Shown in pieces: positions 26,855-35,599 of a stretch of DNA of 64,000 nt. The notes beneath the pieces were generated by a model. That model did not search any database and was not told where the DNA came from. It saw only the letters and a program-made list of their open reading frames with translations. This stretch comes from an uncultured Ignavibacteria bacterium (GTDB lineage Bacteria; Bacteroidota; Ignavibacteria; Tepidaquicellales; OLB5). The position numbers were made by a program, and so were the translations under genes. Numbering within the stretch: position 1 is the stretch's first letter; each line of letters opens with the position of its first letter. Location: positions 99,412 to 163,411 of the forward strand of contig CALMYL010000012.1 in assembly GCA_937873695.1 (NCBI GenBank), given 5' to 3'.

Positions 26855-27268
26855 TTGGATTATACAGATAAAATATTTGCAACAGAAAGAGAAAGATTGA
26901 ATTATCTTTCTGCGGAAATTCTTGATGCATGTGTCACTGTACATAAAGAAATGGGACCAGGTCTCCTTGAATCTGTTTATGAATTGTGTTTAATGAAAGA
27001 ATTTGAGCTAAGAAAAATCCCGGCTAAAAATCAGGTTTTATTACCATTATATTATAAGGGGCATGCACTTGATAAGGAGTTAAGAATTGATATACTTGTT
27101 GATGAATCAATAATTATGGAAAATAAATCCTGTGAGAAAATGATACCTGTTTACCAAGCTCAAATAATTTCATATCTTAATCTCACAAATAAGAAATTAG
27201 GTTTCTTGGTAAATTTTAATGTTCCAATTTTGAAAGAAGGTTTTAGGAGGTTTGTAAATAATTTTTGA
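26855..27268 (+). CDS. GxxExxY family protein
   Basis: A 137-aa protein of the GxxExxY family, named for the motif GPGLLESVYELCL (residues about 33-45). The rest fits the family: VHKEMG, the charged strand RIDILVDESIIMENKSCEKM, and QIISYLNLTNKKLGFLVNFNVPILKEGFRRFVN. The D-x-E-x-K pattern (IDILVD...IIMENK) suggests a PD-(D/E)XK-type nuclease core, but activity is unproved. It begins with TTG four bases after the left repeat, and its stop abuts the right repeat. Its neighbours in the thiamine operon have no obvious link to it. Confidence 0.9.
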   Translation: MDYTDKIFATERERLNYLSAEILDACVTVHKEMGPGLLESVYELCLMKEFELRKIPAKNQVLLPLYYKGHALDKELRIDILVDESIIMENKSCEKMIPVYQAQIISYLNLTNKKLGFLVNFNVPILKEGFRRFVNNF

Positions 27269-27296
27269 ATCTCTGCGCCTTTGCGTCTTAGCGGTT
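27269..27296 (-). repeat. Right inverted repeat of the GxxExxY cassette
   Basis: ATCTCTGCGCCTTTGCGTCT followed by TAGCGGTT. It starts immediately after the TGA of the GxxExxY gene. thiO begins about 20 bases later. Confidence 0.8.
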
Positions 27297-27316
27297 GAAA
27301 AGAATTTTTGAAAGAA

Positions 27317-28438
27317 ATGAACAATACTATTATCATTGGCGGCGGCATAATCGGACTGGCAACAGGCTGGCAGCTGGCCAAAAAAGGAATAAATGTAGAA
27401 ATACTCGAGCGTAATACAGCAGGCAGAAGCGCAAGCTGGGCGGCTGCCGGTATGCTTGCTCCGCAGGCGGAAATGGGATTTGAAGATATAGACCTTTTCT
27501 ATCTTTGCCGAAAGAGTCTTGATATGTACGCGCGGTTTGTTGAAGAATTGTATAACGATAGCGGAATAAAAGTTGAACTTGAAAAAACCGGATGCATTCT
27601 GCCCGGATTTGACAGGGATGATGCTGAAAGACTCCGAAGGCTATACGATTTCCGCGAAAAAATAGGGATGCCCGTAGTTTGGCTGACCGGAAGCGAAGCC
27701 CGTGAAATTGAGCCATTCCTTTCACCGCGCTGTACTGGCGCCATATGGATTGATGATGATGCGCAGATAAATAACAGGCTGATGCTTGATGCTTTGAAGA
27801 AAGCATTTGTAAAATGCGGCGGCAAATTGTATGAAGATCATGAAGTTGAAAGTATAAATATTACAGGCGGTAAAGTTACCGGATTAATGGTTCACAATAA
27901 AGATATCACAACTGAAAATATTATTATCGCAGGCGGCGCATGGTCAAAACAGATTCCCGGGATACCCGAAAATCTTTTGCCGCCGGTAAGACCCGTAAAG
28001 GGGCAGATAATCAATCTAAGATTAAACGATTCGTGCCGTGTAACAAAGGTTGTTAGGGCTCCCGATGTTTATCTTCTGCCTAAGAGCGATGGCAGACTTA
28101 TACTCGGGGCAAGCGTAGAAGAAATGGGATTCGATGTCAATCCAACTGCTGGCGAAATATTCCGCCTGCTTGAAAGAGGATGGGAAGCGGTGCCATCAAT
28201 TTATGATCTGCCGATTGAATCAATTGATGTGGGTCTCAGACCAGGCAGCAGGGACCATATGCCGATAATAGGAAGCTCTGACGTCGAAGGATTATTCTTC
28301 GCTACGGGACATTACAGGAACGGAATACTGCTTACTCCGATAACAGCTTTTGAGCTAAGCGACTGGATAGCGACCGGAAATCCATCAGAGGCATTAAAAG
28401 GATTTGATATATCGAGATTTTATAAGGAAACTGTATAA
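27317..28438 (+). CDS. thiO: Glycine oxidase ThiO
   Basis: A 373-aa FAD-dependent amine oxidase of the DAO/ThiO type. In thiamine synthesis it oxidises glycine with O2 to iminoglycine, the C-N donor for the thiazole ring. The FAD motif is IIIGGGIIGLATGWQLAKKG at the N-terminus, followed by SASWAAAGMLAPQAEM. IIAGGAWSKQIPG, and near the end DVGLRPGSRDHMPIIG and FFATGHYRNGILLTPITA, are typical. The ATG at 27317 is chosen over a TTG nine bases upstream. thiS follows 4 bases after the stop. ThiO instead of ThiH points to aerobic synthesis. Confidence 0.93.
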   Translation: MNNTIIIGGGIIGLATGWQLAKKGINVEILERNTAGRSASWAAAGMLAPQAEMGFEDIDLFYLCRKSLDMYARFVEELYNDSGIKVELEKTGCILPGFDRDDAERLRRLYDFREKIGMPVVWLTGSEAREIEPFLSPRCTGAIWIDDDAQINNRLMLDALKKAFVKCGGKLYEDHEVESINITGGKVTGLMVHNKDITTENIIIAGGAWSKQIPGIPENLLPPVRPVKGQIINLRLNDSCRVTKVVRAPDVYLLPKSDGRLILGASVEEMGFDVNPTAGEIFRLLERGWEAVPSIYDLPIESIDVGLRPGSRDHMPIIGSSDVEGLFFATGHYRNGILLTPITAFELSDWIATGNPSEALKGFDISRFYKETV

Positions 28439-28442
28439 CCGA

Positions 28443-28649
28443 ATGAACATAACAATTAACGGTGAGGTAGTTGCCGTAAATGAACAATTGAAGCTTAACG
28501 AATTTGTTGAATTAAGATTAAACGGAAAAGAACCGCGCGGAATTGCCGTGGCACTGAATGAAATGATAATCCCAAAGAGCAAATGGAATGAAACAGTTCT
28601 GAGAGAAAATGATAATGTTGAGATAGTACATGCTGTGCAGGGAGGTTAA
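28443..28649 (+). CDS. thiS: Sulfur carrier protein ThiS
   Basis: A 68-aa ubiquitin-like protein ending in the essential Gly-Gly (HAVQGG). After adenylation its C-terminus carries thiocarboxylate sulfur to the thiazole synthase. The start MNITINGEVV matches the family's first beta strand; VALNEMIIPKSKWNETVL and DNVEIVHAVQGG are typical. The ATG at 28443 is chosen over an in-frame start 39 bases upstream that overlaps thiO. The activating enzyme ThiF is not in this window. Confidence 0.95.
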   Translation: MNITINGEVVAVNEQLKLNEFVELRLNGKEPRGIAVALNEMIIPKSKWNETVLRENDNVEIVHAVQGG

Positions 28650-28651
28650 TT

Positions 28652-28686
28652 CAAATTACAAATAACAAATTACAAATAGCAAATTT
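28652..28686. repeat. Short AT-rich repeat array (AAATTACAAATAAC units)
   Basis: CAAATTACAAATAACAAATT followed by ACAAATAGCAAAT, directly after thiS. It is the reverse-complement version of the array at 14364-14400. The remainder of the 159-base gap before thiG shows no other signal. Confidence 0.5.
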
Positions 28687-28808
28687 TTTCAACACATAAG
28701 TTTTTATGTATTGCCAAGACCTTAGGTCGTGAAAAAGAGAACAAAAGAATATGGGCTTTCTCCTAAGGAGTGCCTTCGGCAAGCCCCTGATCAGGAATAT
28801 AAATACAC

Positions 28809-29585
28809 ATGAGCAACTTAATAATAGCAGGAAAAGAATTCAATTCAAGATTGATAGTAGGAACATCACGCTATCCTGACCCGCATACAATGATGCAGGC
28901 GCTTGAAGCAAGCGGAACTGATTTTATCACCGTCTCAATCCGCAGGCTTAATTTAAAAAGCGCTGACGGGCAGGAAAGCATATTGAATATGATCGACAGG
29001 AATAAATATTCCATTTTACCCAATACAGCCGGATGCTTTACTGCAAAGGAAGCCGTGCTTACAGCACAGCTTGCCCGCGAAGCGTTGGAAACCAACTGGG
29101 TGAAACTTGAAGTAATTGGCGATGATGAAACGTTGTTCCCTGATGTAACAGAGCTCTTGAAAGCCGCAGAACAGCTTCTGGCTGATGGCTTTATTGTACT
29201 GCCATACTGCAACGATGACCCCATCACTTGCCGTAAGCTGGCTGATATGGGCTGCGCAGCAGTCATGCCGCTTGGCGCGCCAATAGGCAGCGGAATGGGA
29301 ATACGTAATCCGTATAATATTCAAATTATCCGTGACCTGATCGATATACCCGTTATTGTTGATGCAGGTGTTGGCACTGCAAGCGATGCCGCATTGGCTA
29401 TGGAGCTTGGTGTGGATGGCATTTTGATGAATACAGCAATTGCCGGAGCTGAGCACCCTGTGAAAATGGCAACCGCAATGAAGCTTGCTATCGAAGCGGG
29501 AAGATTGGCGTTTGAAGCTGGCAGAATCCCCAAAAGACTGTACGCAAAAGCATCAAGTCCCGTTGAAGGTTTGATAAATTCTTAA
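28809..29585 (+). CDS. thiG: Thiazole synthase ThiG
   Basis: A 258-aa TIM-barrel enzyme that builds the thiazole phosphate from deoxyxylulose 5-phosphate, iminoglycine and ThiS thiocarboxylate. Landmarks are [12 protein letters not shown] (family consensus RLIVGTGKY), the Schiff-base lysine in [71 protein letters not shown] in outline, and the C-terminal phosphate-site region. Full family length. It lies 159 bases after thiS, the only sizeable gap in this part of the operon. Confidence 0.97.
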   Translation: MSNLIIAGKEFNSRLIVGTSRYPDPHTMMQALEASGTDFITVSIRRLNLKSADGQESILNMIDRNKYSILPNTAGCFTAKEAVLTAQLAREALETNWVKLEVIGDDETLFPDVTELLKAAEQLLADGFIVLPYCNDDPITCRKLADMGCAAVMPLGAPIGSGMGIRNPYNIQIIRDLIDIPVIVDAGVGTASDAALAMELGVDGILMNTAIAGAEHPVKMATAMKLAIEAGRLAFEAGRIPKRLYAKASSPVEGLINS

Positions 29586-29607
29586 ATCCATAACTAAGCT
29601 GCCACAA

Positions 29608-29931
29608 ATGAGAAAAATATTACTTAGCATAACAGTATTTCTGTTCTTAAGCGGTGCCGCATATTCCAATACTCTTGATGGTGATTATTTTATCGGCGAA
29701 CAGAAAGTAACCATCTCGCATGATGATGATCATTATTATATCACTTATTCAGCAGATGGAATAAAAAGAATTCTGCAGTACGAAGAAAATACACCAGCCA
29801 ATGAACAGATTTGGCTTGAATGGTTGAACGCAAAACAAACAGGTACGCTTGTTCTAAAACCGGATTATTCATCCGGCATTTATACCGATTACAGAACCGG
29901 AAGTGAATCATACATCAAAAAAATATACTGA
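29608..29931 (+). CDS. Small secreted hypothetical protein (107 aa)
   Basis: A short protein with a clear signal peptide (about 1-20, ending AAYSN) and a mature part of about 87 residues rich in Asp, Tyr and Thr (YFIGEQKVTISHDDDHYYITYSA in outline, ending SYIKKIY). It may be a small beta-sheet domain; no family is recognised. It starts 22 bases after thiG, and its end overlaps the earliest possible start of the next thiamine gene. It thus sits inside the operon without an evident thiamine role. Confidence 0.7.
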   Translation: MRKILLSITVFLFLSGAAYSNTLDGDYFIGEQKVTISHDDDHYYITYSADGIKRILQYEENTPANEQIWLEWLNAKQTGTLVLKPDYSSGIYTDYRTGSESYIKKIY

Positions 29932-30577
29932 TCAAATCGCACGATCTCACCCAAAAAATCAAGTAGATTTTCGTTTAATGGTCATTACCTCCGGTAAGCT
30001 GAGAGGTAACGAACTGGTAAAGCAAATTACTGCACTTTCAGCAGCAGGTGTAAAAGCTGTCCAGCTTCGCGAGAAAAATATACAGGCAGGAGATCTGCTG
30101 CTAATTGCTAAGTCTGCTATAAACAAGATTGGAAAAAGTGGTACCAAATTAATCGCTAACGAAAGACTTGATGTAGCATTACTTGCGGGGGCAAACGGAA
30201 TCCACTCAAGCTCACATGGGATCGAAAATATGTATATCAGGAAGTTCGCTCCGGGTTTGCTTTCAGGCAGGAGTGTACATTCAGTACACGAAGCAGTTAA
30301 AGCAGAAAAAGATGGTTTTGATTATATCCTGTTCGGACCGATTTTCAGGACACCCGCAAAAGTGAAATACGGCAAGCCGCAGGGATTAAAAAATCTGGCT
30401 GAAGTATGCAGCTCAGTTAAGATACCGGTTTTTGCAGTCGGGGGGATAAATCCGAAGAGAATAAAAAGATGTATTAATGCCGGGGCATACGGAGTCGCAG
30501 CAATAAGAGAATTTGCCGATACTAAGAATCTTAAAAAGGCAGTCAAAGAGTTCATGAAAGAGTTAGGTTCATTGTAA
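29903..30577 (+). CDS. ThiE/TenI-like protein, probably TenI type
   Basis: A protein of up to 224 aa with the ThiE/TenI TIM-barrel fold. It has VQLREKNIQ, LIANERLDVALLAGANGIHSS, DYILFGPIFRTPAKVKYGKP and FAVGGINPKRIK. The canonical ThiE pyrophosphate motif (T-x-T-K) is replaced by RTPAKVKYG, and HLGxxD by HSSSHG. This favours a TenI-like role (thiazole tautomerase) or another non-synthase role over thiamine-phosphate synthase. The start is uncertain: GTG at 29903 overlaps the preceding gene by 29 bases, while ATG at 29978 removes 25 residues. It is followed directly by canonical thiE. Confidence 0.85.
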   Translation: MNHTSKKYTDQIARSHPKNQVDFRLMVITSGKLRGNELVKQITALSAAGVKAVQLREKNIQAGDLLLIAKSAINKIGKSGTKLIANERLDVALLAGANGIHSSSHGIENMYIRKFAPGLLSGRSVHSVHEAVKAEKDGFDYILFGPIFRTPAKVKYGKPQGLKNLAEVCSSVKIPVFAVGGINPKRIKRCINAGAYGVAAIREFADTKNLKKAVKEFMKELGSL

Positions 30578-31210
30578 ATGAAAAAGATAGGCAGGCTGTA
30601 CCTGATCACAGATACGGCAATTCAGAAAAAATATTCGCATTTCCAGATTGCGCAATTTGCTGTTAAGGGCGGCGCTGATGTTATTCAGCTAAGGGATAAA
30701 TCTCTTTCAACTTCTGAACTTATTCAAACAGCAATTAAAATTGCCGCATTATGCAGGAAGCATAAGGTTACTTTTTTAATTAACGATAGGGTTGATGTTG
30801 CGCTGGTTTCAAATGCAGATGGAGTGCATTTAGGGAAAGAAGATATTCCCATCAAAGAAGCCCGTAAATTGCTTGGCAAAAATAAGATAATTGGCGGTAC
30901 TGCCCATTCACTTGCTGAAGCGCTTTTTTGTGAATCTGAAGGCGCTGATTATATCGGCTTCGGGCACATCTACCCAACTAAAACAAAATATAAGCCCGAA
31001 AAGCCCAAAGGAACGGAACAATTGAAGTTAATTGTAAGTAAGACGGATATTCCGGTTATTGCTATCGGGGGAATTTCTCCGCTGAACATTAAAGAAGTTA
31101 TGGCAACCGGGGTGCACGGGGCGGCTGTAGTTGGCTCAGTTTTAAATAGTTTAAATCCATTAAATACATTAAAGCTGTTAAGAAAGAATATATATGACCG
31201 GAAAAAATAA
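30578..31210 (+). CDS. thiE: Thiamine-phosphate synthase ThiE
   Basis: A 210-aa canonical ThiE that joins HMP pyrophosphate and thiazole phosphate. The sequence shows LYLITDTAIQK, VIQLRDKSLS, FLINDRVDVALVSNADGVHLGKED, IGFGHIYPTKTKYKPEKP (the T-x-T-K phosphate loop) and PVIAIGGISPLNI. The start codon follows directly after the stop of the TenI-like gene. Its last 17 bases overlap thiD, indicating translational coupling. Confidence 0.95.
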   Translation: MKKIGRLYLITDTAIQKKYSHFQIAQFAVKGGADVIQLRDKSLSTSELIQTAIKIAALCRKHKVTFLINDRVDVALVSNADGVHLGKEDIPIKEARKLLGKNKIIGGTAHSLAEALFCESEGADYIGFGHIYPTKTKYKPEKPKGTEQLKLIVSKTDIPVIAIGGISPLNIKEVMATGVHGAAVVGSVLNSLNPLNTLKLLRKNIYDRKK

Positions 31211-31991
31211 AAAGTGTGTATTGACCATTGCCGGTTCTGATTCAGGGGCCGGAGCGGGGATACAATCAGATATTAAGACTTTTAAAAATCACGGGGTGTA
31301 CGGACTTTCTGTAGTTACTGCTGTTACTGCGCAGAATACCAAGGGTGTTCAGTCATCGCTCAGCATGCCGGCAAAGATCATAGATGCGCAGCTTAAGAGC
31401 GTGTTTGATGATTTTGATATTAAAGCTGCAAAAACAGGCATGCTTGCCGGCGCAGGAGCCATAGAGCTAATTGCGCGATATATAAAAAAGAAAAAAAGCA
31501 TAAAATTGGTTGTTGATCCTGTGATCTATTCCAAGAATTCTTTTACCATGCTCAATAAGCAGGGTATAGGTTCGCTTAAAAAATTACTGCTTAAGCAGAC
31601 TTATCTGCTTACCCCAAATATCCCTGAGGCGGAAATTTTAACCGGTATCAGCATTGATTCTATTGATGACCTCGAAACATCTGCATTGATGCTTTTTGAG
31701 CTTGGCGCCAAAAATGTGCTCGTAAAAGGCGGTCATTTAAAACATTCTGTCGGTCTGCCACTGGGCACTGATGTGCTGTTTGACGGAAAGAGATTTTACC
31801 TCTTTAACACAAATTATGTTTCAACCGGCAATACCCACGGTATTGGCTGTACACTTTCAGCCGCTATTACAGCTAATCTGGCTTTAGGTCATAATTTAAT
31901 TTCATCAATTGATAAGGCTAAGGCATATGTAGTGAAATCATTAAAGAGAACCCAAAAGATAGGAAAAGGGTTTAATCCTGTAGAGCAGTAA
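31194..31991 (+). CDS. thiD: HMP/HMP-phosphate kinase ThiD
   Basis: A 265-aa ribokinase-fold enzyme that phosphorylates hydroxymethylpyrimidine twice. It opens with the family motif TIAGSDSGAGAGIQSDIKTF, has KTGML and VVDPVIYSKN, LTPNIPEAEILTG, VLVKGGH, and the anion-hole motif THGIGCTLSAAI. It overlaps thiE by 17 bases and is the last thiamine gene. The arfB gene follows 16 bases later and may be read through. Confidence 0.95.
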   Translation: MTGKNKKCVLTIAGSDSGAGAGIQSDIKTFKNHGVYGLSVVTAVTAQNTKGVQSSLSMPAKIIDAQLKSVFDDFDIKAAKTGMLAGAGAIELIARYIKKKKSIKLVVDPVIYSKNSFTMLNKQGIGSLKKLLLKQTYLLTPNIPEAEILTGISIDSIDDLETSALMLFELGAKNVLVKGGHLKHSVGLPLGTDVLFDGKRFYLFNTNYVSTGNTHGIGCTLSAAITANLALGHNLISSIDKAKAYVVKSLKRTQKIGKGFNPVEQ

Positions 31992-32007
31992 ATAAATTTT
32001 AATACAT

Positions 32008-32430
32008 ATGAAACAGAACATAGACTTGAACAAAATACTGAAGGAAGTTAAGTATAACACATCGCGCAGCGGCGGCAAAGGCGGGCAGAATGTCAATAAA
32101 GTTGAAACCAAGGTAGAACTTGTATTTAATATTAACAACTCTATGACAATTGACGATGAAGTAAAACAGATACTGATAAAAAAATTATATAACAAGCTGG
32201 ATTCAGAATCAAATGTCAGAGTCACTTCACAGACAGAACGCACACAGTTAGGCAACAAAAAAAAGACCATTGAAAAGTTCATCAAACTGCTGGATAATGC
32301 CCTCATTAAAGAGAAATTCCGCATCAAGACCGTAAAAAGCTATACAAGCAAACAGCAGGTACTTGAAGAAAAACGCAAACACAGCCAAAAAAAGAAGGAG
32401 CGAAGAATTAAAGATTTTGAAGACGATTGA
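32008..32430 (+). CDS. arfB: Alternative ribosome-rescue factor ArfB
   Basis: A 140-aa release-factor-like peptidyl-tRNA hydrolase that frees ribosomes stalled without a stop codon. The catalytic GGQ (residues 25-27) lies in SRSGGKGGQNVNKVETKVEL. No codon-recognition domains are present, and the C-terminus is a very basic tail (KRKHSQKKKERRIKD) of the kind that enters the empty mRNA channel. The length matches ArfB (YaeJ). It lies just behind thiD, ahead of the subtilase gene. Confidence 0.93.
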   Translation: MKQNIDLNKILKEVKYNTSRSGGKGGQNVNKVETKVELVFNINNSMTIDDEVKQILIKKLYNKLDSESNVRVTSQTERTQLGNKKKTIEKFIKLLDNALIKEKFRIKTVKSYTSKQQVLEEKRKHSQKKKERRIKDFEDD

Positions 32431-32533
32431 TTTCTAGCTGAAAAAATTAGTTTTTCCATGTAATCAGATATACTTTTAAACGATTTTTTTCATTAATTTA
32501 GCTTAATTACAATAATAAGTTACTGCTAAAACT

Positions 32534-35344
32534 ATGAAAAATGTCACAGGCTTTTTTGCAATTGTACTTTTATTAATTATCTCGAATCCTTTACAATTAC
32601 TTTCCAAAGATCATTTTATTTATTACCAGGGCAGCAGACTTTATATGAATGAGGTTGATAACTTTATTGCAATTAAGTTTAAAGATAATACTCCCGTTTC
32701 TGAAATGAACAGGGTTAATGATATAATATCGCCGCTGGTCAAAAAGAGGAATGATTTTACCGCCTCTTCCAAAATGAATAATTTCTATTCAGTTTCTGTG
32801 GTTGAACTTAAGGATAAAGCCATGGAAAGTCCGTTTGCGGTGGATAATATCCGTCAGACTTTGCAGGTTAACAGTAACGTACAGTATATAGGTTCAGCCT
32901 ACCAGTATAACGATATGGTACTGCACCTTTCACTGGGCGAAATAATTGTAAAATTCAAAAAAAATGTTTCGCGATTTGATATTGATAATCTTAACAGGTT
33001 GTATAATTCAGCTATTATTGAACAGGTTACAGGATTTGAAAATACTTACCTGATCTCCATTGATCCGAACAGTGCTGATGATGTGTTTGACTTATCAAAC
33101 AGGTATGCAGTAACGCAATTTGTTGAATTTGCGCATCCCAATTTTATCAGGTCGGGTATGCTTCTTGAGCTTAAAAATGGTCACAGCAGCGGTGAGCATG
33201 TTCAGGCACACCAAAATGACGCTATGATCCCCAACGATACCCTTAATCCCAGGATGTGGAACCTCAACAATACAGGAAATAATATTCCCCAGAATGTGGA
33301 GGGTACGCCCGGGTGTGATATGAAAATGTTCAGCGCGTGGGATATCACAACCGGCAATCCGAATGTTATGATTGCAATTGTTGATACAGGAATTGATACA
33401 AACCATTTTGATCTGAGACCTAATTTATGCGACAGAAATCTCTGGTATGATGCCTATGATAATGACCAGAAGCCTTATGATGAATACTATCACGGTACCG
33501 GCGTAAGCGGTATCACCAGCGCAGCCGGAAACAATATTGCGGGAATGGCAGGTATAGCGTTTTCAAGCCAGGTAATGCCTGTAAGAGTTTTCGGTCCGGC
33601 GCCCGCGGGATTTACAACTGATCTTATACTTGCCAAGGGACTTAACTGGTCCTGGCAGCACGGTGCATGTGTTATAAACTGCAGCTGGGGCGGTGGTATA
33701 CCGGGTTCGCTTATTACATTCGCAATTCAGAATGCGGTTAACTACGGCAGAATCGGCAAAGGTACTGTGGTATTCGGGGGCTCCGGTAATTCAGATACAA
33801 ACTTAGTTCTTTACCCCGCATCTATGCCGGAAGTTATTGGCGTTGGCGGAGTAAGCCCCTGCTATCAGCGTAAGAGCTTAACGAGCTGCGATAACAACGG
33901 AGGCTTCCAGGGGTGGGGCGCATGTTACGGCGAAGGTATGGAACTTGTAGCGCCATGTACATTTATCGGTACCACTGAACTTGGAGGCGGCTGGTGCGTT
34001 TGCGGAAACGGAACGTCTGATTCATCTCCCATGGCGGCCGGAGTGGCAGCTTTAATGCTGAGCAAGAACATAAATCTATCGGGTGACTCAGTAAAAATAA
34101 TTATGGAAAGATTCGCCCGCAAAGTAGGGAACTACAGTTACAATGTACAAAAGGAAAACGGTATGTGGAATGATGAAATGGGATATGGTATGATTGATGC
34201 AAAGATATGTCTCGATAATACTCCTGCAGGGCCATCTGTCATTTATGACCAGGTGCCTCCTATGATAACGATTTACCCGCCTGAATCAAATGTTTATACT
34301 ACACCAATAACTGTTGATGCGGTTATAACCGATAATGTCGGTCTGAATACTAATTCCTACGGACCAAGAATGTATTACAAAACACTTCAGTCAGGCCAGA
34401 TCCAGGTTAGCTACGGAAGCCCCGTTGGGGATAACCGCTACAGGTTCACATTTCCTGTGATACCGTATAGTGAAGGGCTGTTCTACTATCTTGCTGCGCA
34501 GGATGTTGTACCTGTTCCAAATTTTGTTACTTATCCTCTGGGCGGAGCTGGCGTTAATCCGCCGGGCAATATTGCTCCTCAAAAATTTATGTTTGTGCGC
34601 AATACAAATAAATATGATTCATCATTTGCCAGCAGTGATGTACCTATCAGGATCAGCGCGGATAGAGAAACATCTTTTGTTTCTGTGATGAATAATCCTG
34701 TTAATAAAACAATACTTGATGTAAATGTTCTGCTGAATGTTCAGCATACGTTTGATGCAGATCTTTCTTTCAGCCTTATATCGCCTTCGGGCACTGAAAT
34801 TATACTTGCCGGCGGCGTTGGACTTGACGGTAATGATTATACCGGTACATATTTTGATGATGAAGCTTCCGTAGCAATTGATAGCTCAGTGGCTGTGCCG
34901 CCTTTTACAGGGGTATTTAGACCCATTGAAAAACTGTGGTTGTTTGACGGAGAGAACTCTTTGGGTGAATGGAAACTTAGAGTAACCGATAACGGATTCC
35001 AGGATGGAGGTTTCCTTCTCGGGTGGAGTGTGTTCTTTAAGTATTCCACCGAAGGAAACAATGTTAATTTACCCGGGAACTTCAGTCTTGTAAAGAATTA
35101 CCCCAATCCGTTCAATCCAAGAACGCGAATAGTTTTTAATGTTCCAAGAACTGCAAACGTAAAGATAACCATTTATGACGCCGCTGGAAGAGAAGTTAAA
35201 ACTGTACTTAATGAGCAGCGTACCGCCGCGCTTGAGGATTTTGTGGATTTCGATGCAGCAAATTATTCGAGCGGTGTCTATTTTTATTCTATGCAGGCTG
35301 ATGGAGAGTTTATAGAAAGTAAAAAAATGGTACTGGTAAAGTAA
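32534..35344 (+). CDS. Secreted subtilisin-like protease (S8) with P-domain and T9SS sorting domain
   Basis: A 936-aa secreted protease. It has a signal peptide (about 1-24) and an N-terminal propeptide-like region to about residue 235. The S8 catalytic domain has Asp284 (IAIVDTGIDTNH), His320 (YHGTGVSGITSAAGN) and Ser495 (GTSDSSPMAAGVAAL). After a spacer, a proprotein convertase P-domain lies at about 695-845 (FDADLSFSLISPSGTEIIL ... LGEWKLRVTDNGFQDGG). A type A T9SS sorting domain (about 855-936: NYPNPFNPRTRIVFNVP, YSSGVYFYSMQADG) ends the chain. It should act outside the cell on proteins or peptides. A terminator follows. Confidence 0.95.
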   Translation: MKNVTGFFAIVLLLIISNPLQLLSKDHFIYYQGSRLYMNEVDNFIAIKFKDNTPVSEMNRVNDIISPLVKKRNDFTASSKMNNFYSVSVVELKDKAMESPFAVDNIRQTLQVNSNVQYIGSAYQYNDMVLHLSLGEIIVKFKKNVSRFDIDNLNRLYNSAIIEQVTGFENTYLISIDPNSADDVFDLSNRYAVTQFVEFAHPNFIRSGMLLELKNGHSSGEHVQAHQNDAMIPNDTLNPRMWNLNNTGNNIPQNVEGTPGCDMKMFSAWDITTGNPNVMIAIVDTGIDTNHFDLRPNLCDRNLWYDAYDNDQKPYDEYYHGTGVSGITSAAGNNIAGMAGIAFSSQVMPVRVFGPAPAGFTTDLILAKGLNWSWQHGACVINCSWGGGIPGSLITFAIQNAVNYGRIGKGTVVFGGSGNSDTNLVLYPASMPEVIGVGGVSPCYQRKSLTSCDNNGGFQGWGACYGEGMELVAPCTFIGTTELGGGWCVCGNGTSDSSPMAAGVAALMLSKNINLSGDSVKIIMERFARKVGNYSYNVQKENGMWNDEMGYGMIDAKICLDNTPAGPSVIYDQVPPMITIYPPESNVYTTPITVDAVITDNVGLNTNSYGPRMYYKTLQSGQIQVSYGSPVGDNRYRFTFPVIPYSEGLFYYLAAQDVVPVPNFVTYPLGGAGVNPPGNIAPQKFMFVRNTNKYDSSFASSDVPIRISADRETSFVSVMNNPVNKTILDVNVLLNVQHTFDADLSFSLISPSGTEIILAGGVGLDGNDYTGTYFDDEASVAIDSSVAVPPFTGVFRPIEKLWLFDGENSLGEWKLRVTDNGFQDGGFLLGWSVFFKYSTEGNNVNLPGNFSLVKNYPNPFNPRTRIVFNVPRTANVKITIYDAAGREVKTVLNEQRTAALEDFVDFDAANYSSGVYFYSMQADGEFIESKKMVLVK

Positions 35345-35405
35345 GAAGTATTTACCATCATACTTAAATAACGTTTAAACACCAATTAGCTTCAATACGT
35401 TAATG

Positions 35406-35443
35406 ATAGTGTAGTTGATAACGGCAACTACACTATTTTTTTA
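35406..35443 (+). terminator. Rho-independent terminator
   Basis: A 12-bp stem ATAGTGTAGTTG / CAACTACACTAT with a seven-base loop, followed by seven T. It ends the subtilase transcript. Confidence 0.9.
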
Positions 35444-35541
35444 TTTTATTTTTAAATTTTTCTCGCATAGTATCTACTTACTCAATTGTCAGTTATTATA
35501 TGAATTTAAAGTAATACTTTAACCTGAATCAGTACTTGGTA

Positions 35542-35572
35542 TTGCATAAATATTATTTTTCATATAGATTTG
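35542..35572 (+). promoter_or_regulatory. Promoter of TrmB cassette 2 (TTG-N20-TAGATTTG)
   Basis: TTG at 35542-35544 and TAGATTTG at 35565-35572 are separated by exactly 20 bases, the same geometry as cassette 1 at 21077-21107. Confidence 0.6.
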
Positions 35573-35592
35573 TTGTAGTTAAAGCTACAACA
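35571..35592. promoter_or_regulatory. Candidate operator, inverted repeat of cassette 2
   Basis: TGTTGTAG-TTAAAG-CTACAACA is a perfect 8-bp inverted repeat that overlaps the end of the -7 box and ends 7 bases before the ATG at 35600. The half-site differs from that of cassette 1, consistent with two regulators of separate specificity. Confidence 0.55.
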
Positions 35593-35599
35593 AAACATT

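Larger units (their letters stand above)
26815..27296 (+). mobile_element. Inverted-repeat-bounded GxxExxY cassette in the thiamine operon
   Basis: A 482-base unit made of a left repeat, one GxxExxY gene and a right repeat that begins at its stop codon. No transposase is present. The ends begin AACCGC and finish GCGGTT. It separates the cupin gene from thiO. Whether the unit moves is inference from its shape; I see no clear target-site duplication. Confidence 0.45.

Noticed and set aside
26420..26944. 174-aa minus-strand ORF over the cupin and left repeat
   Set aside because: It is antisense to two better-supported genes and its most regular part (VSASLRLCG) is just the translated AGACGCAG repeat.
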